Positions 8,186 to 15,153 of a stretch of 38,846 bases of DNA are shown here, piece after piece (the stretch's first letter is position 1; the number at the start of each line of letters is the position of its first letter). The notes beneath the pieces are model-generated. The model had not been told where the DNA came from, ran no database searches, and saw only the letters and a list, made by a program, of their open reading frames with translations. A program made the translations under genes and the position numbers. Source of the stretch: Streptomyces gelaticus (GTDB taxonomy: Bacteria; Actinomycetota; Actinomycetes; Streptomycetales; Streptomycetaceae); assembly GCF_014649535.1 (NCBI RefSeq), contig NZ_BMTF01000038.1, positions 1 to 38,846 on the forward strand, written 5' to 3'.

Positions 8186-8212
8186 CGTACAGATTTCTTG
8201 TACGAGTCGTAC
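8186..8212. promoter_or_regulatory. Overlapping palindromes upstream of the DUF5753 regulator
   Basis: CGTACA (8186-8191) pairs with TGTACG (8199-8204), and the overlapping GTACGA-G-TCGTAC (8200-8212) is a second perfect palindrome. The pair ends about 38 bases before the regulator start and lies in otherwise non-coding DNA. It is a candidate operator, possibly for the regulator itself. Confidence 0.45.
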
Positions 8213-8250
8213 GCGCGTGACGCGGGCACGCTCGTGGAAGTTCGCTCGGT

Positions 8251-9075
8251 ATGCACCCCGGAAAGCGGAAGCGCAAGAACGCGTCGGCAATGAAACTCGT
8301 GGGCAAACTGGTCGCCGTCTTCCGCAAGGCGGCCGGACTGACGCAGGCCCAACTCGCGGCCCTGGTGGGCCATCAGGTGGAGACGATCTCCTCCATCGAG
8401 CAGGGCAGACGGGCGCTACTGCCCGACCTCGCCGCCAAGCTGGACGAACGGCTGGACACCAAGGGCGCGTTGGCGATGGCTGTGGCGAACATGCCGGAGG
8501 TCGATCTGATCCCGGCGTGGGCGGAGGAGTACTTGGAGCTGGAGCGGGAGGCCCTGGCGCTGTGTTTCTTCGCGAACCAGGTGCTGCCCGGCCTGCTCCA
8601 GACCGAGAACTACGCACGCGCCGTTTTCGACAGTCGAGTTCCCACGTTCAGCAGGGAGGAGATCGACACACACGTGGGCACGCGCCTGAAGCGCCAGGAG
8701 ATCATGCGCCGTGAAGTGCCACCGACCACGAGCTTTGTCATCTCCGAGGCCATTGTCCGAGACCGTCTCGGGGGCAATGAGGTGCACCAGGAATCTCTGC
8801 GCCACCTTCGGGACCGCGCTGCCCTTCCGGGGATCTCTCTCCAGGTCATGCCGCTCGGCCGGACGACTCACGCGGGGCTCGACGGACCGTTCATCCTGCT
8901 GGAAACACCGGACTTTCAACGCATCGCCTACACCGAAACCCAGCGCGGCAGCCAGCTCATCTCGAACCCGGACGAGATCAGCATCATCTCCCAGAGATAT
9001 GCGATGCTGCGGACACAGGCTCTCAACGCCGAGGACACCAAGAGCCTGTTGGACCGGCTGCTAGGAGAGTTATGA
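8251..9075 (+). CDS. HTH regulator with DUF5753 domain (Scr1/WhiJ-like), with a terminal TTA codon
   Basis: 274 residues. Residues 14-65 form an XRE helix-turn-helix (FRKAAGLTQAQLAALVGHQVETISSIEQGRR). The remaining 190 residues match DUF5753, with the landmarks AWAEEYLELE, VLPGLLQTENYARAVF, ISLQVMPLGR and FILLETPDF. Such proteins are typically paired with a small DUF397 protein, and these pairs have been described as WhiJ/BldB-type developmental regulators or toxin-antitoxin-like pairs. The last sense codon is TTA (9070-9072), the bldA-dependent leucine codon, and its A begins the downstream ATG: the stop and the DUF397 start overlap as ATGA. No clear ribosome-binding site for ATG 8251; ATG 8290 is an alternative start. 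Overlapping palindromes lie upstream. Confidence 0.9.
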   Translation: MHPGKRKRKNASAMKLVGKLVAVFRKAAGLTQAQLAALVGHQVETISSIEQGRRALLPDLAAKLDERLDTKGALAMAVANMPEVDLIPAWAEEYLELEREALALCFFANQVLPGLLQTENYARAVFDSRVPTFSREEIDTHVGTRLKRQEIMRREVPPTTSFVISEAIVRDRLGGNEVHQESLRHLRDRAALPGISLQVMPLGRTTHAGLDGPFILLETPDFQRIAYTETQRGSQLISNPDEISIISQRYAMLRTQALNAEDTKSLLDRLLGEL

Positions 9076-9323
9076 GCACCGCACTTACGTGGTTCAAGTC
9101 CAGCTACAGCGGCAGCGACGGCGGCGAGTGCCTCGAAGTCGCCTACGACTGGCAGAAGTCGAGCCACAGCGGCGACGAGGGCGGGCAGTGCGTCGAGGTC
9201 GCCGCCCACCCCGCCGCCATCCACATCCGCGACTCGAAGAACCCCGACGGCCCCATCCTCACCGTCGCCCCCACCACCTGGACGGCCTTCGCCGGCTTCG
9301 CCGCCGACCGGCGACCCGCCTGA
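9072..9323 (+). CDS. DUF397 protein with a duplicated N-terminal motif
   Basis: 83 residues, against about 60-70 for usual DUF397 proteins. The motif W-(F/Q)-K-S-S-x-S-G-x-x-G-G-x-C-(L/V)-E-V-A occurs twice, at residues 6-23 and 27-44, followed by one copy of the C-terminal half (IHIRDSKNPDGPILTVAPTTWTAF). The gene overlaps the DUF5753 regulator by ATGA and has no strong site of its own beyond AGGAGAG inside that gene's end (9063-9069), so translation is probably coupled. DUF397 proteins act with their HTH partner, as inhibitors or co-factors in the described cases. The duplication may reflect in-frame copying of the first half or fusion of two paralogues. Confidence 0.92.
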   Translation: MSTALTWFKSSYSGSDGGECLEVAYDWQKSSHSGDEGGQCVEVAAHPAAIHIRDSKNPDGPILTVAPTTWTAFAGFAADRRPA

Positions 9324-9347
9324 ACCCACCGGAGGGATCCCACCGAC

Positions 9348-10010
9348 ATGGCCGTCATCCACCGCACCACCCTGACGCCCACCAAACTGGAACTCCTCGC
9401 CGCCTGGCTGCCCGCGCAGCCCTGGTACCGCTCCACGGGGCAGCAGCCCGAGCTGGCCCGGACCGGCGGATTCCGGCTGGACGACCCGAAGGGCGAGGTC
9501 GGGATCGAGTTCATGGTGGTCACCGACACCTCGGGTGACCAACCGGCCACGTACCAGGTGCTGTTCGGCTACCGCGGCGCACCGGTCGCGGGCGCCGACG
9601 ACGCGCTCATCGGCACCACCGAGCACGGGGTGCTGGGGCAGCGCTGGGTGTACGACGGGGCACACGACCCGGTCGTCGTAGCCCAGCTGTTCGCGCTCCT
9701 CGTCGGCGAGGCGGAGCCGCAGATGCAGAGCACGAGCGACACCCCGGACCCGTCCGTCACCGCCCGGCTCGACGAAACCGGCATCACGGCGGAGCTCGCC
9801 TCCTTCACCGCCACCGACGGCCCGGACGGCACGGACATCCAGGTGACGGCGGCACCCGACGGACGCCGACTCACCCTCCGCATCAACCGCGTGCTCCAGC
9901 CCGGCCGGAACGCGGACGGCCAGGCGCTCGGCCACGTCACCGCGCCCGCGCCACTGCCCGACGGCACCACGGCGCCCACCGCGTTCGCCGTGGTGCACGC
10001 ACACCCGTAG
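9348..10010 (+). CDS. Free-standing maltokinase N-terminal cap-like protein
   Basis: 220 residues. The first 130 residues (TTLTPTKLELLAAWLPAQPWY, EFMVVTDTSGD, YQVLFGYRGAPV, IGTTEHGVLGQRWVYDGAHDPV) match the N-terminal cap domain of actinobacterial maltokinases (Pep2/Mak), which in the full enzyme precedes an aminoglycoside-kinase-like fold. The kinase domain is absent: the rest is a short beta-rich tail ending TAFAVVHAHP. Such proteins are often annotated only as branching-enzyme-like. It cannot be a kinase; binding of a glycan or partner protein is an inference from the cap. ATG with a good CGGAGGGAT site. It may be co-transcribed with the DUF397 gene 24 bases upstream. Confidence 0.85.
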   Translation: MAVIHRTTLTPTKLELLAAWLPAQPWYRSTGQQPELARTGGFRLDDPKGEVGIEFMVVTDTSGDQPATYQVLFGYRGAPVAGADDALIGTTEHGVLGQRWVYDGAHDPVVVAQLFALLVGEAEPQMQSTSDTPDPSVTARLDETGITAELASFTATDGPDGTDIQVTAAPDGRRLTLRINRVLQPGRNADGQALGHVTAPAPLPDGTTAPTAFAVVHAHP

Positions 10011-10021
10011 CCGAACCCCGG

Positions 10022-10048
10022 GGCCCGGCCGTTGTCAGTGGCCGGGCC
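10022..10048 (+). terminator. Hairpin after the maltokinase-cap gene
   Basis: GGCCCGGCC (10022-10030) pairs perfectly with GGCCGGGCC (10040-10048) across a 9-base loop. It ends 12 bases before the next ATG, so it probably separates the two transcripts. Confidence 0.7.
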
Positions 10049-10054
10049 TAGAGT
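10049..10054 (+). promoter_or_regulatory. Possible -10 box of a leaderless transcript
   Basis: TAGAGT lies 6 bases before ATG 10061, directly after the terminator hairpin. No ribosome-binding site fits between them. Confidence 0.4.
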
Positions 10055-10060
10055 TCGGTC

Positions 10061-10852
10061 ATGGCGACACTCCCGAACCCGCTCCCGTCCCTGGCCACGT
10101 CAGGGCTCCGACTCCCGCCCGGCTCACTGGTGGACGCCACGATCGACGGCACCTGGCACGAGCCCCTGCTCTGGTGTGCCGACGAGCCCGCTTCCCACGG
10201 CACGTGGCGCACCCTGCACGCGGCCGGGCGGACGGCCGGCCTGCTTCCCGTGCTGATCGACGGCGGGCGGCGCGACCAGTGGCCCGACACCTGGGACCTG
10301 ATCCCGGACGGCACGTCGTACCCCGGCGATCACGACGCCGAGGAGGTGCTCAGCGAGTACTGGGAGGACTGCGCGCCCGAGGAGCTCGACGCCGCCGAGG
10401 GCGACTGGCCGGGCCTGGCCCCCGTCCCGGCCGCCGAGGGGCAGGACACCCCGGACGACCTGGCGGCCGCGATCGCCGAGGAGTGCGTCGGCCCGGACGG
10501 CTGGTATCCCGGCTCGCGGGTGGCGCTCGTCCCGGCCCGCCGCAGCGCCGACATACCGGCGGCGATCGGCTGGTCCGGCCCGGTCAACTTCGAGGACGAC
10601 ACGGCCCGGCTCTGCGCCGTGCTCCGTTCCTGGGAGGACCGCTTCGGCATACGGGTCGTGGTGCTGGGCTTCGACACCCTGACCGTCTCGGTCTCCCGCC
10701 CGCCCACCACCCTCCCGGAGGCCCGCGCGGTCGCTGCCGAGCACTTCGCGTTCTGCCCGGACAACATCAACCAGAGCCCGCCGTACGACCTGGACGTCTA
10801 CGCCGAGAAGGCGGTGCTGGAACAGGAGACCTGGTCGTTCTGGTGGGACTGA
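10061..10852 (+). CDS. DUF4253 domain protein
   Basis: 263 residues, no signal peptide or membrane segment. The C-terminal 110 residues match DUF4253: a strand-rich start (PAAIGWSGPVNFEDDTARL), SWEDRFGIRVVVLGFDTLTVSV, then AEHFAFCPDNINQS and a closing EQETWSFWWD. The N-terminal half is acidic and has no recognised domain. DUF4253 is common in actinomycetes and has no established role; it is sometimes found in immunity-like or SMI1/KNR4-like settings, which is weak evidence here. The ATG has no ribosome-binding site and lies 6 bases from a TAGAGT hexamer. Confidence 0.87.
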   Translation: MATLPNPLPSLATSGLRLPPGSLVDATIDGTWHEPLLWCADEPASHGTWRTLHAAGRTAGLLPVLIDGGRRDQWPDTWDLIPDGTSYPGDHDAEEVLSEYWEDCAPEELDAAEGDWPGLAPVPAAEGQDTPDDLAAAIAEECVGPDGWYPGSRVALVPARRSADIPAAIGWSGPVNFEDDTARLCAVLRSWEDRFGIRVVVLGFDTLTVSVSRPPTTLPEARAVAAEHFAFCPDNINQSPPYDLDVYAEKAVLEQETWSFWWD

Positions 10853-10870
10853 ACCACCCCGGAGACCCTA

Positions 10871-10895
10871 GGTACGGCAACTCATGTGCCGTACC
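10871..10895 (+). terminator. Terminator of the DUF4253 gene
   Basis: GGTACGGCA (10871-10879) and TGCCGTACC (10887-10895) form a perfect 9-bp stem with a 7-base loop, 18 bases after the stop codon. Confidence 0.75.
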
Positions 10896-10919
10896 GGGGC
10901 GCCGGGTTGAATCGCATGC

Positions 10920-11291
10920 ATGCCCGACAACATCACGGACGCCGGCCCTGGCAGCCCCGACGCCCCCGACAGCCCCCGGCACACCTGGATCGCCTCGCTG
11001 ATCTCCACGGTCGTCACGCTGCCGCTCGCGTTCTTCGCCCTGGTGTACAGCATGCTCTCGCCGATGGCCTGCGATTCCTGCTCGGACGCGGATGCCGACC
11101 GCTTCGACGCCAGCTTCGGTCCGGCCTGGACGGTCTCCTGCTGCGGCCTGCTGCTGTCCCTGGTCATCATGGTGGCGAGCTGGGTGTTCACCAGGCGCAG
11201 GCCGCCGGCCGCGATCGGCCTTGCCGTGGCCGCACCCGCCACCGTGTTCTTCACCTGGGTCGCCTTCATGACCCTGATCAACTGGCCCTGA
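10920..11291 (+). CDS. Small membrane protein, function unknown
   Basis: 123 residues with three predicted membrane segments: roughly 23-45 (WIASLISTVVTLPLAFFALVYSML), 70-89 (WTVSCCGLLLSLVIMVASWVF) and 98-121 (AIGLAVAAPATVFFTWVAFMTLI). The first loop has CDSCSDADADRFD, a Cys-x-x-Cys pair with acidic residues that may bind metal or form a disulfide. A basic TRRRP turn follows the second segment. No family is recognised. The start has no strong ribosome-binding site. The next gene begins 25 bases after the stop, with GAAGGAACG between, so the two may form a pair. Confidence 0.8.
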   Translation: MPDNITDAGPGSPDAPDSPRHTWIASLISTVVTLPLAFFALVYSMLSPMACDSCSDADADRFDASFGPAWTVSCCGLLLSLVIMVASWVFTRRRPPAAIGLAVAAPATVFFTWVAFMTLINWP

Positions 11292-11316
11292 ACCTTCGAG
11301 CGAAGGAACGCCGCCC

Positions 11317-11766
11317 ATGAACCCCGAGCCGACCCCGGACGACACCACCCGCGCCGACCACCTCGCTCGCCTCGTCGAGGAGTTCCGCGCCCTGCCGGCC
11401 GACAGCGACAGGAAACGCGAGATCATCGCCGAACTGGACGACAACGCGGCCGCGCAGCCGTTCCTCGTCTCGGTGGTCGCCGATGCGGGCGAGTACGACC
11501 TCGCCCGCACCGAGGCCGCCACCGTCCTGCGCCTGTGGCCCCCGACCGAGCCCGAACTACGCCACCGCGCGGGCAGGGCCCTGCTGGCGGCGCTGAACGA
11601 CCCCGAGGAGGATCTCGTGCGTCAGTACGCGGCGATGGCGCTCGGCCCCTACGCCTCGGACGACCCGGCGGTCACCGAGGCCCTGATCGCCGCCGGAGGG
11701 TCCGAGGAGGACCCCCTCGTCCGGGCCTGCGCGAGATCCGCCCTGGAAGAGGCGGGCCTCGCCTGA
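11317..11766 (+). CDS. Small HEAT-like helical protein
   Basis: 149 residues, acidic, all-helical by eye, without signal or membrane segments. The C-terminal half has two HEAT-like units (ALNDPEEDLVRQYAAMALGPYA and GSEEDPLVRACARSALEEAGL) with the usual D-P-x-x-x-V-R spacing. Such repeats are protein-interaction scaffolds; no partner can be named from the sequence. ATG start with GCGAAGGAACG upstream. It follows the small membrane protein on the same strand and ends the accessory block before the penicillin-binding protein gene. Confidence 0.8.
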   Translation: MNPEPTPDDTTRADHLARLVEEFRALPADSDRKREIIAELDDNAAAQPFLVSVVADAGEYDLARTEAATVLRLWPPTEPELRHRAGRALLAALNDPEEDLVRQYAAMALGPYASDDPAVTEALIAAGGSEEDPLVRACARSALEEAGLA

Positions 11767-11960
11767 GCGCGCCCGGGGGCCACGGCCGGCACGACCGGCG
11801 ACAAAGTCGGCTATCACGGACTGTTCCTCCGGAAAGGCGGCCCGGTACGCGTTCACCACTCGTGCAGGACGGGCCCCGAGACAACCTGATCGCGATCCGG
11901 AACATCCTCTCTCACAAGCCCCGCGCCACCGGTACGGGACGGTGAACGAGGAGCTGAAGC

Positions 11961-13928
11961 GTGGCCCGAAGCCCCATCCGCCCCATCCGCGCGATCCGCC
12001 TTCGCGGACTCGGTATCGACTACCCCCGTCGGGGGAAACGTACTTGGCGCCGCTGGATACCTTCGTGGCGGCAGATGCTGAGCGGGGTCGTGCTCGGACT
12101 CGTCGCGCTGGCCGGCCTGTTCGCCGTGGTGTACGCGTCCGTCGACATCCCGAACGAGAACGACGAGGCGCGCAGGCAGGGCACCGTCTACTACTGGGCG
12201 GACGGCAGCCAGTTGGTGAGCGTGGGCGCGGTCAACCGGCAGAACGTCACGCTCGCCGACATACCCCATTCGGTGGAGAACGCGGTCATCGCCGCCGAGA
12301 ACGAGACCTTCTACTCCGACCCGGGAGTATCGGCGACGGGCATCGCCCGCGCGGCCGTGAGCATCGTCGCGGGCGGTGAGACGCAGGGCGGCTCCACCAT
12401 CACCCAGCAGTACGTGAAGAACACCTATCTCAGCCAGGAGCAGTCGGCCACCCGGAAGTTCAAGGAATTCTTCATCTCACTGAAGCTGAACAACAAGCAG
12501 AGCAAGAAGGAGATCCTCCAGGGGTATCTGAACACCAGCTGGTTCGGCCGCGGCGCCTACGGCATCCAGGCAGCGGCCAACGCGTACTACGGAATCCCCG
12601 CGAAGGACCTCGACCCCAGCCAGGCGGCGCTGCTCGCGTCCCTGCTCAAGGGAGCGGAGCAGTACGACCCCGCGGGCGGCAAGGGCAACCACGAACGCGC
12701 CGTCGACCGCTGGGAGTGGATCCTCGACCGGCAGGTGGAGACCGGGACGATGACGAAGGCCGAGCGGGCCGCGTACCAGAAGTTCCCCGAGCCGAAGCCG
12801 GCCGCGAAGCCGACCAGCCTCGGCGGCCAGACCGGCTATCTCGTCGACATCGCCAACAAGTACATCAAGAAGCGTTCGGGCCTCACCGACAAGGACCTCT
12901 TCCGGGGCGGCTACCGGGTGCACACCACCTTCGACAAGGCCAGGGTGGGGCAGCTGGAACGGGCCGTGCGCAGCGTGCGCAAGCGCGACCTCGACCCCAA
13001 GAAGCGCGCCGAGGACAAGTACGTCGAGGTCGGCGCCGCATCCGTGCGGGCCGACGGGGCCGTGGTCGCGGTGTACGGCGGAGCCGACGCGGTCACCCAC
13101 TTCGCCAACAACGCCGACACCGCGGGCGTCCCCGTCGGCTCGGCCTTCAAGCCCTTCGTGCTGGCCGCGGCCCTTCAGCACGGCGACGGCATCACCCTGG
13201 ACAGCGGCTACGACAGTGGGGGGCGGCTGCTCAAGGACGGCCCGTACGCGGTACCCGCCTCCCCGCCGGGTGCCGGCCCCGGCCGGGCGATGGTCACGCC
13301 ACCGACGCGCCTGCGCGATGCGCTGATCAAGTCGTCCAACGCCACCTTCGTGATGCTCGGCAGGGACATCGGGCTGAAGAAGGTGAAGGAACTGGCGGTA
13401 TCGGCCGGGCTGCACGAGGAGAGCCTGGCCCGCCTGGACAAGTCCTTCCCTCTCGGCACGTCCACACCGAGCGCGGTCCGGATGGCGGACGCGTACACCG
13501 CCTTCAGCAACGAGGGCATGAGGGCCGATCCTTACTCGGTGACCGGGATGACCCGGGACGGTGAGGCGGTCGAGGGTTTCGGGAAGCCCGAGCCGCGGCG
13601 CGCGATGGACGCCTCGGTGGCCAACGATGTGAACAACACCCTGGGGATGGCGGCCTGGACGCGGCTGGGTCGGGACGGGAAGTTCGGCACGTTCGCCAGG
13701 ATCAAGGCGGCCGACGACCTCACGGCGGGCGGGACCGGAGAGGACGACCGGATGAAGTCGGCGTGGTTCATCGGCCACACCGAAGGGCTGACCACGGCCG
13801 TCACGATGTTCCGCAACAAGCCGGGCACCCCTCAACTGCTGGGAATGCAGGGTGTGGGCGGCCCCGATTCGGGGCGCGGCAATGTCTTCCCGCTCCGGAT
13901 CTGGAACGCCTACGTCACGGGGAAGTAG
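11961..13928 (+). CDS. Bifunctional class A penicillin-binding protein with an altered KTG box
   Basis: 655 residues. A basic cytoplasmic tail is followed by one membrane anchor (about 38-60). The GT51 glycosyltransferase (about 85-260) shows ENETFYSDPG with catalytic Glu113, GGSTITQQYVKN, the RKFKEFFISLKL region and GYLNTSWFGRGAYGIQ. The transpeptidase has S-A-F-K with nucleophile Ser394 and Lys397, and S-S-N at 458-460. The third box, normally K-T-G, reads G-T-G at 591-593 (codon GGG at 13731-13733), followed by the normal KSAWFIG. The first GT51 motif also differs, with Asn114 where Asp is usual. It should polymerise glycan outside the membrane; transpeptidation may be altered. GTG start with GAGGAG 7 bases upstream. 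Stands alone with its own terminator. Confidence 0.93.
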   Translation: MARSPIRPIRAIRLRGLGIDYPRRGKRTWRRWIPSWRQMLSGVVLGLVALAGLFAVVYASVDIPNENDEARRQGTVYYWADGSQLVSVGAVNRQNVTLADIPHSVENAVIAAENETFYSDPGVSATGIARAAVSIVAGGETQGGSTITQQYVKNTYLSQEQSATRKFKEFFISLKLNNKQSKKEILQGYLNTSWFGRGAYGIQAAANAYYGIPAKDLDPSQAALLASLLKGAEQYDPAGGKGNHERAVDRWEWILDRQVETGTMTKAERAAYQKFPEPKPAAKPTSLGGQTGYLVDIANKYIKKRSGLTDKDLFRGGYRVHTTFDKARVGQLERAVRSVRKRDLDPKKRAEDKYVEVGAASVRADGAVVAVYGGADAVTHFANNADTAGVPVGSAFKPFVLAAALQHGDGITLDSGYDSGGRLLKDGPYAVPASPPGAGPGRAMVTPPTRLRDALIKSSNATFVMLGRDIGLKKVKELAVSAGLHEESLARLDKSFPLGTSTPSAVRMADAYTAFSNEGMRADPYSVTGMTRDGEAVEGFGKPEPRRAMDASVANDVNNTLGMAAWTRLGRDGKFGTFARIKAADDLTAGGTGEDDRMKSAWFIGHTEGLTTAVTMFRNKPGTPQLLGMQGVGGPDSGRGNVFPLRIWNAYVTGK

Positions 13929-13976
13929 GTCCACGGGCCCCTTCACCGGCTGCCTCCCGGAGACCGGCGAGACCCT

Positions 13977-14022
13977 GGCCGTCCGGAGCGGGCCCGTGCC
14001 CCCGGGGCCGCTCCGGACGGCC
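13977..14022. terminator. Bidirectional terminator between the PBP gene and the sugar operon
   Basis: GGCCGTCCGGAGCGG (13977-13991) pairs perfectly with CCGCTCCGGACGGCC (14008-14022). It sits between two convergent stop codons. Confidence 0.85.
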
Positions 14023-14060
14023 GATCGCCAGGCCCGGACAAACGCCCGTACCGACCGCCG

Positions 14061-15089
14061 CTAACGCCCCGGCGTGCTGTCGCGCACGATCGGCTCCGCA
14101 GGAAGCAGCAGACCGCTCGCCGGGACGGCGGCGGGGTCCTCGACCGCGGCGATCAGCCGGTCGACGAGGGCATGGGCGATGGCGGCCAGCGGCAGGCGCG
14201 CACTGGTGAGGGCGGGCTGGAGCAGCGTGCAGAGGGGAATGTCGTTGAAGCCGGTGACGGCGACGTCGCTGCCGACGGTGAGGTCTGCGGCACGGACGGC
14301 CTGGTAGGCGGTCAGAGCGAGCCAGTCCGTTGCACAGACCAGGGCCGTCGGGCGGTCGGGGCCGGTGAGCAGGCGCTGGACGGCGTGGGTGAGCGCGGCC
14401 GGGTCGTCGTCGGGGACGCCGACCTCGAAGGCTCCGGCGGGGGCGGCGGCCGCGGCCTGCAGGAATCCGGCCCTGCGGTCGGCGAGCCAGGGCAGGGACG
14501 CGGCGGAGTTGAGGTAACAGATCCGTCGGTGGCCCTGGTCGAGCAGGAGTCCGACCAGTGCGGCGGTTGCGGCGGTGGAATCGATGTCCACCCAGTTCTG
14601 CGGGCGGCCCGGGGCGATCCGGCCGAAGGCGGCGAACGGGAAACCGGCCTCGGTGAGCACATCGACGCGGGGGTCGTCGTGGATGACGTCGGAGAGGATG
14701 AACCCGTCGACCTGACGGGCCGCGATCAGGTCGTTGAAGGACTTGGCGACCGCCCGGGCACCCTGCTGGGGGTCGGAGCGGAACAGCAGGATGCGGTGGC
14801 CGACGTCGTCCGCGGCGGTGGCCAGCGCCTGGAGGAAGCCGCCCATCAAGGGGTTGGGGTCGGCGGGGTTGTCGGCGGGAGCGGGATAGCCGATGACCTT
14901 GCGGGTGCCGGTGCGCAGGCTGCGGGCGGACTGGTCGGGCCGGTAACCGAGCTCGTCGATGGCGGCGGTGACCCGGGCAAGGGTGGCTTCGCGCAGCCGG
15001 TGCGGGGCGTTGAGGGCGTTCGAGACGGTCTGTCGGGAGACTCCGGCCGCGCGTGCGACGTCCTCGATGGTCACCTGTCGAGCGGTCAT
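14061..15089 (-). CDS. LacI-family repressor of the sugar operon
   Basis: 342 residues from ATG 15089, which has GAGGAACG upstream; the longer frame to 15134 would add 15 residues before the normal LacI start. Residues 6-55 are the LacI HTH and hinge (TIEDVARAAGVSRQTVSNALN ... LGYRPDQSARSLRTG). The rest is a periplasmic-binding-protein-like effector domain (VDGFILSD, QNWVDIDSTAATAALVGLLLDQGHRRICYL, VTGFNDIPL). It most likely binds an alpha-galactoside or a breakdown product and releases the operator. It is the last gene of the operon, 64 bases after the GH36 gene, so it probably represses its own synthesis. The ligand is inferred from context. Confidence 0.9.
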   Translation of the reverse strand: MTARQVTIEDVARAAGVSRQTVSNALNAPHRLREATLARVTAAIDELGYRPDQSARSLRTGTRKVIGYPAPADNPADPNPLMGGFLQALATAADDVGHRILLFRSDPQQGARAVAKSFNDLIAARQVDGFILSDVIHDDPRVDVLTEAGFPFAAFGRIAPGRPQNWVDIDSTAATAALVGLLLDQGHRRICYLNSAASLPWLADRRAGFLQAAAAAPAGAFEVGVPDDDPAALTHAVQRLLTGPDRPTALVCATDWLALTAYQAVRAADLTVGSDVAVTGFNDIPLCTLLQPALTSARLPLAAIAHALVDRLIAAVEDPAAVPASGLLLPAEPIVRDSTPGR

Positions 15090-15119
15090 CGTTCCTCTGC
15101 GGGCGGTCGTCAGCGGGCT

Positions 15120-15142
15120 GGGGGCGGCGGCCACCCGCCCCC
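15120..15142 (-). promoter_or_regulatory. Hairpin between the GH36 gene and lacI (possible attenuator)
   Basis: GGGGGCGG (15120-15127) and CCGCCCCC (15135-15142) form an 8-bp stem with a 7-base loop in the 64-base gap before lacI. It could end part of the transcripts and keep repressor levels low, or stabilise the upstream mRNA. Confidence 0.4.
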
Positions 15143-15153
15143 GGCCTGCGGTT

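Noticed and set aside
4664..11766. Accessory block as a prophage or integrated element
   Set aside because: No integrase, attachment repeats, tRNA gene or phage gene; composition and codon use match the surroundings.
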